This document shows positions 45,621 through 58,099 of a stretch of 64,000 nt of DNA, in pieces. A model generated the notes under the pieces. The model worked only from the letters and a program-made list of their open reading frames with translations. It did no database searches and was not told the origin of the DNA. Position numbers and translations under genes: made by a program. This DNA comes from Chrysomallon squamiferum (lineage: Eukaryota; Mollusca; Gastropoda; Neomphalida; Peltospiridae), in NCBI GenBank assembly GCA_012295275.1, contig CM022665.1, positions 39,794,295 to 39,858,294 of the forward strand. The letters are read 5' to 3'. Each line of letters begins with the position of its first letter. Position 1 is the stretch's first letter.

Positions 45621-48600
45621 AAAATATTTTAAAAAATAATAATAAAAAAAAATAATAATAAAAAAATAATATAAAAATGTAAGAAAATATTTGTCAGTGG
45701 TTAAATATCAGAAATAAATGTGATTATTTTAGCCTATTAAAATTGATAATAATACTGTCAGTTACAAAACTGACTTACTGAATTTAATTAGAAAATGTAT
45801 TAATGTGAAATAAATAAATAAGAAAACTAAAAAAGTGAACGAGCCAAAAAGCTTCCAACATAAGGCATTTTTGGTTGCCACAAGTCATGAAAAGGGTACA
45901 ATTATTTCATACAACATGAGAATGAATATTCTTTTTTATTTCTTGGTATTGAGGAACAAGAAGAAAAAAAAAAAAAATTTACTGTGAGTGTTCAAAGTGT
46001 ACCTTAAAAACTAAATATGTTGCAGCTTACAAATTAAATTAATCATTAACATTATACGCAACAGATATATGATTTTACAGCAATTTGGTAATTAATTAAT
46101 TTTATCAAATGTTAAAGATACTGTTGATCTTGCAGCATATTCTAAAAGGAAAAAAAAAAAAAAAAAAAAAAAAAAAATGAATATTAAGTTAAAAAAAATA
46201 AAAAAAAGATTATCAACAAAAAACATTAGTTTTTACTTTTTTAGGCAACATACACCAACAGCTGAACACTGAAAATGTGAATATCTTTTGCAACACTGTT
46301 CAACCTAAAAGACCCAGAGGAAAGCAGCTCGATCTCGAGATACTGTCAAAACCCTGCTCAAATTATATTTTTGGGGTTTATGAGAATTTACAGGAGAATT
46401 TACTTGAGGTACTGGGATCCCCATCTAAGTGTTCAATGATTAAGAAAAACAACAACAACAACAAGATGATAATGAAACAAATAGAAGAGAAGACCAAGAG
46501 ATATTGCCTGCCTGAGAACAGATCACTGTAGATATAAACCATCATATGTATACAAAATTCTGAGTGGAACATCTTCTGCAGGAGCGGTCTGCATAAAACA
46601 TCTAGATGAAAGCAGTCTGACCTTGATGCAATACAAAAGGTTGAAAAACTTGCTATTCTGGGATCCCCACCTAAGTGTTATACGCAACAGATATATGATT
46701 TTACAGCAATTTGGTCATTAATTAATTTTATCAAATGTTAAAGATACTGTTGGTGTTGCAGCATACAAAAAAAAAAAAATAATAATAATAATAATAACAA
46801 AAAAGAATAATAAATTTAAAAAAAAAAAAAAAAAAAAACAGAAAGAATATCAACAAAAACCATATTTACTTTTTACTTTTAGGCTACATACACCAACAGC
46901 TGAACCCTGAAAATGTGTATTTAACCATCTAACAAAATTCTGAGTGGAAGAGACTGAATCATGCCATTGTGTCAATGGAACATCTTCTGCAAGACTGTTC
47001 AACCTAAAAAAACCCAGAGGAAAGCAGTCTGAACTTCAGACAATGTGAAAACCATGAAGATATTATATTTTTTCGGTTCATGAGAACTTACAGCAGAATT
47101 TATATGAGCTACTGGGATCCCCATCTAAGTGTTCAATGATGAAGAAAAACGACAACAACAAGATGATAATGAAACAAATAGAAGAGAAGTTCAAGTGATG
47201 TTGCCTGCCTGAGAACAGATCACTGTAGATATAAACCATCATATGTATACAAAATTCTGCAGGAGCGGTCTGCATAAAACATCTAGATGAAAGCAGTCTG
47301 ACCTTGATGCAATGCAAAAGGTTGAAAAACTTGCTATTCTGGGATCGCCACCTAAGTGTTCGATGATGAGGAAAAATATTTAAAAAAATAATAATAATAA
47401 ATAATAATAATAAATAATAATAAAAAAATAATATAAAAATGTAAGTAAATATTTGTCAGTGGTTAAATATCAGAAATAAATGTGATTATTTCAGCCTATT
47501 AAAATACAATTAATAATAATACTGTCAGTTATAAAACTGACTCACTGAATTTAATTAGAAAATGTATTGATGTGAAATAAAGAAGAAAACAAAAAAAGTG
47601 AACGAGCCAAAAAACTTCCAACACTAGGCATTTTTAGTTTCGTCATTAATTAATTTTATCAAATGTTAAGGATACTGTTGATGTTGCAGCATATTTTAAA
47701 GGCAAAAAAAAAAAAAAAAAAAAAAAAAATATTAAGTAAAAAAAAAAGTATTAACAAAAATTAGTTTTTACTTTTAGGCACTATACACCAACAGCTGAAC
47801 ACTGAAAATGTAAATTTAACCATCTTACAAAATGCCGAGTGTGTACCAAATTCTGAGTGGGAGACACTGAAACATGCCATTGTGACAATGGAATATCTTT
47901 TGCAACACTGTTCAACCTAAAAGACCCAGAGGAAAGCAGCTCGATCTTGAGACAATGTCAAAACCCTGCTCAAATTATATTTTTGGGGTTCATGAGAATT
48001 TACAGGAGAATTTACTTGAAGTGTGGGATCCCCATCTAAATGTTCAATGATGAAGAAAAACAAAAACAACAACAAAAAAAAAAAAAAAAAAAAAAATGAA
48101 AAATTAAAAAAAATGAAATTTAAGAAAATGTTTGTCAATGGTTAAATATCAGAACTAAATGTAATTATTTTATCCTATTAATAGACAATTAATAATACTG
48201 TCATACAAAATTGACTTACTGAATTTAATCAGAAAATATATTAATGTGAAATTCATGAAATACATTACTTTTACATAACCAGTATTTAAAAGTATTAGAA
48301 TACAAATTTCTATTTTAGAAACAACCATTAATAAAAACAATATTAATAATATTAGTAATAATCATAGGAAAATAATTTATTTCATCAAAGTATTTTATAT
48401 TTTTGAGTACAGAAAGAAAGAATGCAGTAAAAGTAAGAAAACAAAAAATGAATGTGCCAAAAAGCTTCCAACACAGGGCATTTTTGGTTGCCACAAGCAA
48501 ATTATTTCATACAACACGAGAATGAATATCATCTTTTTTATTGCTGGGTTTTGAAAAGTAAGAAAAATAAAGATTTACTCTGTGAGTGTTCACAGTATAT

Positions 48601-48804
48601 TTTAAAAACTAAATACATGGTACCTTACAAATTAAATTAATTAATATTGTACTTTACAGATATGATTTTGCAGCAGTTTCGAATTAATTAATTTCGTCAA
48701 TATGTTAAAGATACTGCTGATCTTGCTGCGTACATCAAAGTAAAAAAAAAGAAAAAAGAATCAACGAATTTTTTTTATATATATATATGTGTATATATAT
48801 ATAT

Positions 48805-48895
48805 ATTTTTAAATTTACACATGGAGTGTAGTGATATTTAATCCAATTATAAATCTTAATCTATTCTTATTTAATAACTACATGTACATGATTTA
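48805..48895 (+). repeat. Direct repeat, copy 1 (partner at 50335-50420)
   Basis: The segment around CCAATTATAAATCTTAATCT and ATGTACATGATT is repeated about 1.53 kb downstream with only a few changes. It is present only in the last two long units, so it marks a later duplication at the right edge of the array. Confidence 0.85.
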
Positions 48896-49127
48896 AAGTT
48901 TTAAAGTTTTTTCTTCAAAATTGGAATTTGTTTGGTTTTCCCAATACACAGATAAAGTGTTGATCAAGCAGCCAAGGAAGAAACCACAAATGGATGTGTG
49001 TGGATACAAATTCAATCCATAGTCAAATAAAGGAATCGGATGTCTGTTTGAACAGGTAAAGATGTCTCTCAATTAACATTATACAAATATACAGGAGAGT
49101 GGTCATCTTTTCATATGATCTCTCTCT

Positions 49128-49412
49128 GCATTCTAGGCCTCAAAAAGGAAAGACATCAGTGATCTGGATAATGATGTTGCTGCACTGAGCTGTGCCACTG
49201 AAGAAATTATACAGTGAATGCCATCAAAATGCAGTGTTTCAGGAAACGAGGAATTAGATGTACTAGCAAAAACAGAAGAAAGTGAAACAGTCCAGGAGGT
49301 GCTGCATATCTCACTTCAAGAGATGCAGATGCTTATGAAACAAATTACTTGTATACAAAATTGTGAGTGGGAGACACTGGAAACTTTTCTGCAGGAGCGG
49401 TCTGCATAAAAC
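49128..49412 (+). pseudogene. Remnant of a coding exon at the right end of the array
   Basis: After an acceptor-like CATTCTAG the frame reads ASKRKDISDLDNDVAALS..., one stop, then a 63-codon stretch with SLQEMQMLMKQITCIQNCEW, ETLETFLQERSA and stop. The segment EWETL...LLQ(E/D)..S(T/A)-stop recurs in many array units (e.g. NSEWETLKHAIVTMEYLLQH near 38390 and 47860). That suggests the array grew from the C-terminal exon and 3' UTR of a gene. I cannot name the parent. Confidence 0.35.
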
Positions 49413-50176
49413 ATCTAGATGAAAGCAGTCTGACCTTGGCACAATGTCAAAAGCTTGAAAAACATACTTTTGGACTGAGATCCCCATGTAAGTGTTTGAT
49501 GATGAAAAAAAAAAAAAAAAAAAAAAAAAAATTTAAGAAAATGTTTGTCAATGTTTAAATATCAGAAATAAATGTAATTATTTTAGGCTATTAAAATACA
49601 ATTAATAATAATACTGTCAGTTACAAAACTGACTGAATTTAATCAGAAAACGTATTAATGTAAAATAAACACATTTATAAAATACATTTTGACACAACCA
49701 GTATTTAAATATATTAGAATAAAAATGTCTATTTAAAAAGAACCATTAATAATAACAACATTAATAATATCAGTAATAATCATAGCAAAATAATTTATTT
49801 TTATTTTTGATTGTAGAAAGAAAGAATGGGGTAAAAGAAAACAAAAAAGTGAATGGGCCAAAGAGCTTCCAAGACTGGGTATTTTTGGTTGCCACAAGCT
49901 GTGACATGGGTACAATTATTTCATACAACATGAGAATGAAGATTTGTTGTTTTTTTTCTTGGAATTGAGGAATAAGAAAAATAAAGATTTACTCTGTGAG
50001 TGTTCACAGTGTATTTTAAAAACAAAATACATGGTACCTTACAAATTAAATTAATTAATATTGTACTTTACAGATATGGTTTTGCAGCAGTTTCGAATTA
50101 ATTAATTTTGTCAAATGTTAAAGATACTGTTGATTTTGCTGCATATTTTAAAGGCAAAAGGAAATAAAAAAGGAAT

Positions 50177-50213
<37 letters not shown>

Positions 50214-50334
50214 ACAAAAAATATATTTTGTTTTTACTTTTAGGCAACATACACCAACAGCTGAACACTGAACAGGTGTTATTTATCTAACTTTTTTGTT
50301 AAACCAGTGTCAGACATTATATATTTTTTTTTTT

Positions 50335-50420
50335 GAATTTATACATGGACTGCAGTGATATTGAATCCAATTATAAATCTTAATCTATTCTTATTTAATA
50401 ACGACATGTACATGATTAAT
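50335..50420 (+). repeat. Direct repeat, copy 2 (partner at 48805-48895)
   Basis: Second copy of the block with CCAATTATAAATCTTAATCT. It marks the right end of the nested array; sequence beyond about 50430 no longer resembles the units. Confidence 0.85.
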
Positions 50421-50430
50421 TTTTTTTTTT

Positions 50431-51060
50431 TTTTAAAAATCTGACTATTTAATCTGTTGTGAAAAAATAAAATAAAATAAAATAAAAAAAATGAAGTTTT
50501 TTTTACTGATTCAGATGTATAGCACTCATAACAAATATTTTATACAAAATGACAAACATAACAAATTTCAAATTTGCATCAGATTTCATTTATATCACAA
50601 AAAACTTTATTAACCTTGCAAGTGAAACAGACTTCCAAACTTTACAGTCATTACAGTTAACCAATCACTGGTAAAACAAAATGTTCATCTTTTTTCTCTT
50701 AATTTAAGAAAAAATTGTCCATACTTCTACTATCTGTTAAACCAACTGGAACTAAAATTTGATAATTTTGTTCACACTTAAGTTTTAAGGAAAGATTTTA
50801 TAGACAATTTAAAAAAAATGTATACACAAAATTTAAAAACAGAAAAGATATATACATATAATATATATGTATGTATGTATGTGTTATCAGTAATTTTGTC
50901 CACACTCAAATTATGTTTTTACAATCTGTTATGCAAATAAACAAAACCAAAAACAAAAAAGTTTAAAACTTTTAAATTGCCCATATTTCCAATATTTAAT
51001 TTTCTACTCTGTCAAACAAACTTTAAAAAAAAAAGAAAAAAAGTTGAAATTAAAGCCTGA
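50431..51060. other. Spacer between array and SMIM12; probable SMIM12 3' UTR
   Basis: AT-rich, no exon. On the minus strand an AATAAA (TTTATT at 50606-50611 on plus) lies about 450 bp after the SMIM12 stop and could be its poly(A) signal. The (GTAT)n run near 50869-50882 is short. Confidence 0.45.
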
Positions 51061-51330
51061 TCAATGGAGGTGGTCATTACGACTTAAGATTGTTTTGGGA
51101 AGATCCACTTTTGGACTGAGACTTTCAACTTTTGTGAAGTCTTTGTTTTGCATGTCCTGCCATTCTCGTTCATCTCTCTCTTCGTGGATGCTTTTTCTCT
51201 TGTACTTGTCCGCTTTACCTTTCCGTACAAACGACTCCAGGTTGTATCCAATGGCTCCTACTACCACAGCAACAGGAAATGAAATGTAAACAGCATATGT
51301 CCTTACAAATGTAAGTATAACAGGCAACAT
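51061..51330 (-). CDS. SMIM12: Small integral membrane protein 12
   Basis: A single intronless frame of 89 codons plus stop. It starts MLPVILTFVRTYAVYISFPV, followed by AVVVGAIGYNLESFVR. This aligns without gaps to the start of vertebrate SMIM12 (about 92 residues), including the VRTY, FPVA and VVGA.GY.LE segments. One N-terminal hydrophobic segment (about residues 2-29) is followed by a charged tail with SIHEERDEREWQDMQ and a conserved-looking ending around LPKTILSRN. The frame is open for six codons upstream but only from a GTG; the ATG at 51328-51330 aligns with the family start and has A at -3. The function of SMIM12 is not established. It is transcribed away from DDHD1, with 2.4 kb between the two starts. 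Confidence 0.9.
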   Translation of the reverse strand: MLPVILTFVRTYAVYISFPVAVVVGAIGYNLESFVRKGKADKYKRKSIHEERDEREWQDMQNKDFTKVESLSPKVDLPKTILSRNDHLH

Positions 51331-53083
51331 GATTTCAGTTGTTTTCACTTGTGTATCAGACAGTTGTTTTGGTTTTTGTTGTTTTGTTTTTTCACCACAG
51401 AGAACTGAAAAGTATAAGAGAAAAATTGCTTACTTAAGGTATCTTACGAGTATGTCACTAAGTGACAAAAACTGTCTCTGCATCACAGCAGAAGGTCGCC
51501 TGATTTTTGCAAAGCGGTTTTGCTTTCCTTAAAGGGAGTTCCCTCATTTGTGTTTCTGTTTTGTCTTTATTTTTATATATTTTCTAAAAAAAATATCACG
51601 ATGCAGTAAAGATGTTCAGCTTCGTAGTGGTATTCATTTCTTTATATAAGCTAAGCTTATTTAGGTCTTTTAATCTTATACAAGTTATGAATTATGCATT
51701 TCTCTCATAGTCTGCCACATTTTGTAACTTAGTTTTGATTCTAAAATGTGGGGTTTTCTCAGCAAATGACTGAACAGTTTGATGTTTCATTTATTTTGTT
51801 TGATTTAGTAATTCTGTGGCATAATATTCCAGTTTTAGATAATATTTTCTTTCCAATGAAATTATGAAGATGTTAATTATGTAGACAGATCTTACAAGTT
51901 ATATTTTTTATATCTATAATTACCTGATTAAAAAAATTAATGTTAGCAGAATGTTTGAAAATATAAAGGACCCTACAACTCACCAATCTAAAAAAATTAT
52001 ATTCTTGTATACTGGTTTAATTTCTATGGAGTTTTTGAGAATTACACAATTAAGGGGTAAGGTACATTTAAGCTTATTAGGACAATTAACTAATTAATTA
52101 AAATTAATGTGATGTTTGCATGATGGTTAAAAATACTGTATAGCGCTAGAACTCATCTGAAGCTTCAGTTTAATATATATAATACATGTATGTTGGTTTG
52201 AATCTGTATGAGATATTTAATGTTTATATTGCCATATGATGGAAAACCATATTTTCTCCAAAGATTCTGAAGGAAAAATATTGTTAAATCTTATTGAGGT
52301 AAAAATTCGTAACTTTTTTTCATATCAATGCTATCAAAAATATCTTGGTGTCATTTTAAACTTTTTTTTTCTTTTTTTTTAATTATCTTTTTAATATATA
52401 ATTTTATAGGAAAAAAAATTATTTTTTAATTTTGCCACATATAAATACCATAATTTTTATTTATTGTGTTTTTTGTTGTCATTTCTTTACATTTTTAGCA
52501 GCATTCCTCAAGTTAGTATGTTACACCGTTTTATTACCAAGTTCGAGTCTTATACAAATAACGTGACTTTTGGTCACTAATGATATTTAAAAAAAAAAAA
52601 AATTCTAGCCAGTTATCAAAGTTGAATTTCACTGAAAAATGGACTTTCAAGCATAATGATGATACTTAAAAAAAGATTCGTAAAAAAAAATTGATACTCA
52701 CTTAAATATTTGCAAATTTGGGAAAAATTAAATTACATTTTTTTTCGTAACGCCATGATTTTACCGTTAAATTCAAAAAATTTAAACTGCTGTCGATCCT
52801 GCTTTCATATACCATCAGCATCAAAACAAAATTGATTTTGCTACAAATTTTCTTTAACTTTGAAATTAGAAACATTTAACTGTTCTAAAAGCCAACATAC
52901 CAGGAATAAAACACTTCACATTTTAAGTTAAAACACCAACGAGCGTTAGCCGAAATCATTCACCAAGGGCATAGACGAAGGACCATAACTCTGCAGATTT
53001 GTAAATGGTACCTATATGTGTTTCTGACTTATGTCATGCTCTACCGAGTTATTATTACTTGTGTGTGTGTGTGTGTGTGTGCC

Positions 53084-53130
<47 letters not shown>

Positions 53131-53735
53131 TGATGATGATATAAACGACATCGCAAGAATGAAGCCATTACCAATAATAATTTATTATATGTACTTGAAT
53201 AATGGTTAATTTGTTTTACTGAAATATTTCACTTCATCTTTTTTTAACATATATTTTTCGTTTATTTAAATATATTTATTATATATGTACATATTCAAAA
53301 TGTTCATCATTATTCTTTATTCCCTGACCTTTTTATTGGATCGAATGGACAATGCCAATAGGGTCATGTTTTATCTGGTCACCTTGCTTTTATGTTCGAA
53401 AACGTACGTGACAAATTGATTTCATAACAAAATATGTAGTTTTTGAGTAATAATAACATAAACATTATTTAGACATATTGAAAAAATGAATAAGCATTTT
53501 ATGGTTTTAAAATCTTAATTAATTGTTTTATAATTATTTTGTATTACGAATAGTAGCCAAAAGAGCAGCTCTGCATACGTATGTCATCTGTCACCTGCTG
53601 CATCCTTCCTTCTGAGATTAACTAGGAAACATACATATTTGACAGTTCAATTAATATGCAAACTTATTTATTGTCAACACAGTTAAATCACTGAGATGAA
53701 AATGATATAATTTATTACTAATAAATCTGTTAATA
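51331..53735. other. Divergent spacer between SMIM12 and DDHD1
   Basis: Both promoters should lie here. No TATA, CRE or GC-rich island stands out. It contains (GT)n and (AAT)n(GAT)n at 53059-53141, and poly-T and poly-A runs around 52360-52420 and 52590. No additional exon recognised. Confidence 0.5.
53059..53141. repeat. (GT)n, (AAT)n, (GAT)n compound microsatellite
   Basis: GT repeats to 53081, about 14 AAT units (53085-53127), then five GAT units, 0.6 kb upstream of the DDHD1 start. Confidence 0.9.
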
Positions 53736-54917
53736 ATGGAGTTTCCTACTCCTGCAGACGTAACATTAAATGCTCAAGAAAGTTCGTCGACAGCATCACT
53801 TGATTCAATATTTCACAGTCGCAACAATTCTGATGAAGATGAATTTGAATCGTCACACCCATCGTCACCAGATCAAAAGAAGTATCTTTATCCGAAAAAG
53901 GAATATGTTGATCATCTAAGACCAGAAGAAGTACGATGGTTTTATAAACAGGAAGGTGAAAAACGCTGGAGGGCGTTCATAGGTTATGATTCCTTGAGAA
54001 TCGAATGTCGATACAGAGCTTCCACTTTTGATGTTGATGTTGGTGAGAAAATTTTAGTGCGTGGTGGTCTTTACGATGTTGATGTTGCCAATAAGACTTG
54101 CATTCCTATATACTGGACAGGTACTTTTAAACATTTATAAAATATTCATTTACATTACTTTATTATTTAATAACTAATATAAAATAAATAAGAAAATAAT
54201 TTATTAATAATGATAATAAAATAAAATAAATTTTGAAATGTACTGTAATAATAGCATTAAGTTATTTGTTTCATTCTAAGATACTGTGTGACTGAATAAG
54301 CATGGAATATCTTGTAAATATTGAAAGTAAGCTTACATAAAACAGAAAATTAAATCAGCTGTAATAATTAATATGTTTTGAAAGTTAACAAGTAAACATA
54401 TTATAACACCTCTGTATATATGGTGTGTGTAAGTATCTAGTTTATATAAGTATGAAAATTATTAATTAAATCAGTTTTATTTTAAATAATTTTATTTTTA
54501 TTTCCAGGTGATGCATCAGTAATTATGCGAGGTACTTGGTTCTATGATGGCTCCTGGCAGCCAGTTGAGGATGGTTATGCCTCTCAGATTGAAACAGAAC
54601 ATTTAGCTAGGTTTCTGGGACAGAAATTGGAAACAGCACCTATCCCTGTTCCAAAAGGACCAAAGCCAAGTAAGAAATCTACATTGGAGCAGAAATTATG
54701 ATTCTTTTTTTATATGTAAAAAGTTCAAAATCATATAATTAAGATTCTTAAATTTTCTGCAGGTTATTTAAAGTGAGACAACTTCTGCTTGGTAATTCAG
54801 TAAATCAGAGAATTATCTCTGCTAGCAGTTAGGACTTCTTGCATAGAATTTATTAATATCGCTTTTATTTTTATAGAATAAATGAGCAACGCCCCCCAAC
54901 CTTCCCCCCAAAAACCC

Positions 54918-54955
<38 letters not shown>

Positions 54956-57141
54956 ACACCAAGAAAACCAAACAATGAATTAACAAAAAAAAAAAAAAAA
55001 AAAAAAAAAAAATGAACAGATGTAAATCTTGGTATTACTAATAATAAAAAGAAAAAATGAAATTTGAAATTTATTTTCTTTCATTATTATTATTTTTTAA
55101 TTAATCTGATAACTTCTTGCTGGTACATCATTAAAAAGTAATAAAAAAAAAAAAAAAAAAAACATAAGCAAAATTCATGACATGAGCTTTAATAGTGAAA
55201 TGAACAACAAAGATTTATGATAACCACAGCTTCATATTTTGACTTTATTAGAATGTTTTTGTTTTTATTACCATTCAAGTTTGAACACAGCCAATTATCT
55301 TGTCTAATTTGCCTCTTTTAGTAATACTATAACTAATACAAATATATGAAAATAAGACAGTTATTATAAACTTAAAGTAAATTATTAGAATAATTAAATC
55401 TGAGATAAAACAGAATAAATAAACAGTTAAAATATTAAAAATGTACATTAATATATTATATTCAAATAACATTAAAGTATTAACAAATAATTTAATGTTC
55501 AAAGAATTAGTCCATAATTTTATTGGAGTGTAAATAGTTTAATATATTTATTTATTCACAGACATTTAAGATTATATTGATCAATTTATATGTACTCACT
55601 GGTTATAAAAAAGGTAATAAAAATAATATACCATGTGTTGCCTTCACTACAAAATTAAAATGAAAGCAATATGCAAACCTGATATTTTAGAATGATATAC
55701 TACATAAACCAATAAATCTTTATAATATTTTACTGGATATAAATAATAAAAAAGTTACTTATCTAAGGACTTAGTTCATTTGACAGAATATTTTTCTGAG
55801 AAATTAAAACTCACAAGATTAACTATACAAAATCTATTACTATTATAATTTATTCAGATGTCATTAAGTAAATCTCTCTTTCTCTCTTAATTTGTCTGAC
55901 TGCATGACTTACACATTTTTTTCATTTTTGGTTACCAAGATCATTATGATTATCATTATGATGATCATCATTATTATCATTATCATCACTGTCATCATCA
56001 TTATCATCATTATTATCATTATTTATTTATTTATTTACATAGTTATCCATAACATGAAATTCCAAAATTTTCATGTTGACTGGAATTCTCCAAGTGAAGT
56101 ATTTTTATTTAGTGAATCTGCATCATCGAAAATAATGCGGCATGTTTCAAAGTCACTAGGATGGCAGAAATGTAAGTAGAGATCTATTTGTTTTTAGTTT
56201 CATATAATTTAAAAAAAATGTAAAGGAATGCATTCAGAATAAGTGAGAAAAAAAATTGGGAATGTTTTGTGTTGAAGCAAAACTGAAATAAATAATACAC
56301 AAATACACAACCACAATGTATCATATAAAATATAGATAGAACATACGTACACAATATAGATAACACAAACTATACACAGAACAAATAATTCAACATACAC
56401 ACAGACACACAACACAATATACAGAATAAACACACATGCATATATGCAGACTGATTGGATACAATAAGAGGCAAAGAATGAGAATAATTTTCAGTATTAA
56501 TTTTAAACAAAAAAACCAGTGCCAACACCCCCAAAAAGAAAGCCACCGAAAAAAAAAAAAAAATAATAATAATAATAAAAAAAAAAATAAAATAATAAAT
56601 AAATAAATAAGTAAATAAAATTAAAAAACACTTAAAAAAAAAGAAGAAAAGAAAAGAAAAAAAAAAAAAGTAAAGAAAAAAAATAAATCTTTTCAGTCAG
56701 TAACAAAAAAAAAAAAAAAAAAAAAAATAATAATAATAAAATAAAATAAAATAAAACTCAAACAAAGAAATCAACATCTACTCTCCCCCACCCTTAAAAA
56801 TCCTAAAATAACAACAACAAAATCAAAACAAAACAACAACCTGACCCAAACCATCTTTATATGTACCATATATTTATTTTAAATTGTAAACTGTTTAATT
56901 ACAGCGGGCACAGAACTGCACAGAGGGTATTTCTGTGAAGCTCAGATGGATGACAAACCACAAGACATTACTCACCTTGTGTTTGTTGTACATGGAATAG
57001 GACAGAAAATGGACACTGGTGCCATTATCAAGTGTTGTAAAGAGTATGATTTTTTAAATAATTTTATTGTTATTATTATTATTATTATATTTAGTTTATT
57101 ATTATTACTATTATTATTTTTAATTTACTGTTATTATTACT

Positions 57142-57177
<36 letters not shown>

Positions 57178-58064
57178 TTAGTTTATTATTATTACTGTTA
57201 TTATTTTTAACTTACTGTTATTATTACTGTATTATTATTATTATTATTATTATTTCTTACAAAATAGATCATAGGACAGAATTTATTATATATAATCATT
57301 ACTTTCCACTATTCATTATTATATCTAATTATTTATTTATTTTTGTAGGTGCTTGTGTTTTTATATATTTTAATAAATTATCTTTTTCACATAAAATAGC
57401 AGACAGTAATTTATTGTAATGATTTTAAGACTTTTATACATTTATTATTATGAGTCTGTTAATTGTGTACTCATAATGATAATTCATTAGATTTTCAACA
57501 TTTTGACTTAGTAGGAAGTGTATTGCTGTATGCATTTTAGTTACAAAATATTATAGTGCAATTTCATAGGTTTGAACTAAATAATAATAATAATAATAAT
57601 AATAATATATAATACATAATACATATAAAATATTTAATTATTTACATTAAGGTTAATGTTAACATCTGCAGAATTAGTAACTAACACAAAAATGATTAAT
57701 CTTGAAAATAAATGTATTTACGACATTTTTACAGCAGTTATATCTTTAATATTTTTAAATATTCAGTTTAAAAAGACCCTGTTATGAACAAAATATTGAA
57801 TATAGTCTCTGTTAAACAAATTTGCCATAAAGAATTTAAAAGGCAATAATATATGATAAAGTTATAATATTTGCTAAATACTTTCAGTTTTATTTTTGGT
57901 TTTTGTTTATTTATTTATTTTATGCAAACAATATTAATAAGAACCATGTTAGCTATAATTTGCATTAATCATTAAATAATGTAATCATTAAATTAATGAA
58001 TAATTACCAAATATTTCAACTAATAACTGTTACACACTTTAACCAATAGTTACATTAATTAATT

Positions 58065-58099
<35 letters not shown>

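Larger units (their letters stand above)
37560..50430. repeat. Nested higher-order tandem array, about 12.9 kb
   Basis: A long unit recurs about nine times. One landmark, ACACCAACAGCTGAAC, is at about 38330, 39371, 40491, 42263, 43825, 46251, 46891, 47785 and 50251. Each unit has, in order: a CTTTTAG acceptor-like site; a short exon-like block ending CTGTTCAACCTAA; one to eight copies of a 200-245 bp sub-repeat built on GGGATCCCCACCTAAGTGTT; an A-rich tail; a block with AATTTAATCGGAAAATGTAT; a block containing TTGCCACAAG; and a poly-A or A-rich run. Long-unit spacing varies from about 640 to 2470 bp, mostly through sub-repeat number and internal deletions. Short frames of 60-124 codons recur but are broken by stops and are not counted as genes. 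The array lies between 7B2 and SMIM12. Confidence 0.9.

Noticed and set aside
37560-50430. CRISPR array
   Set aside because: The repeats are 200 bp or longer, contiguous, in an animal genome with spliced genes, and lack short spacer structure.
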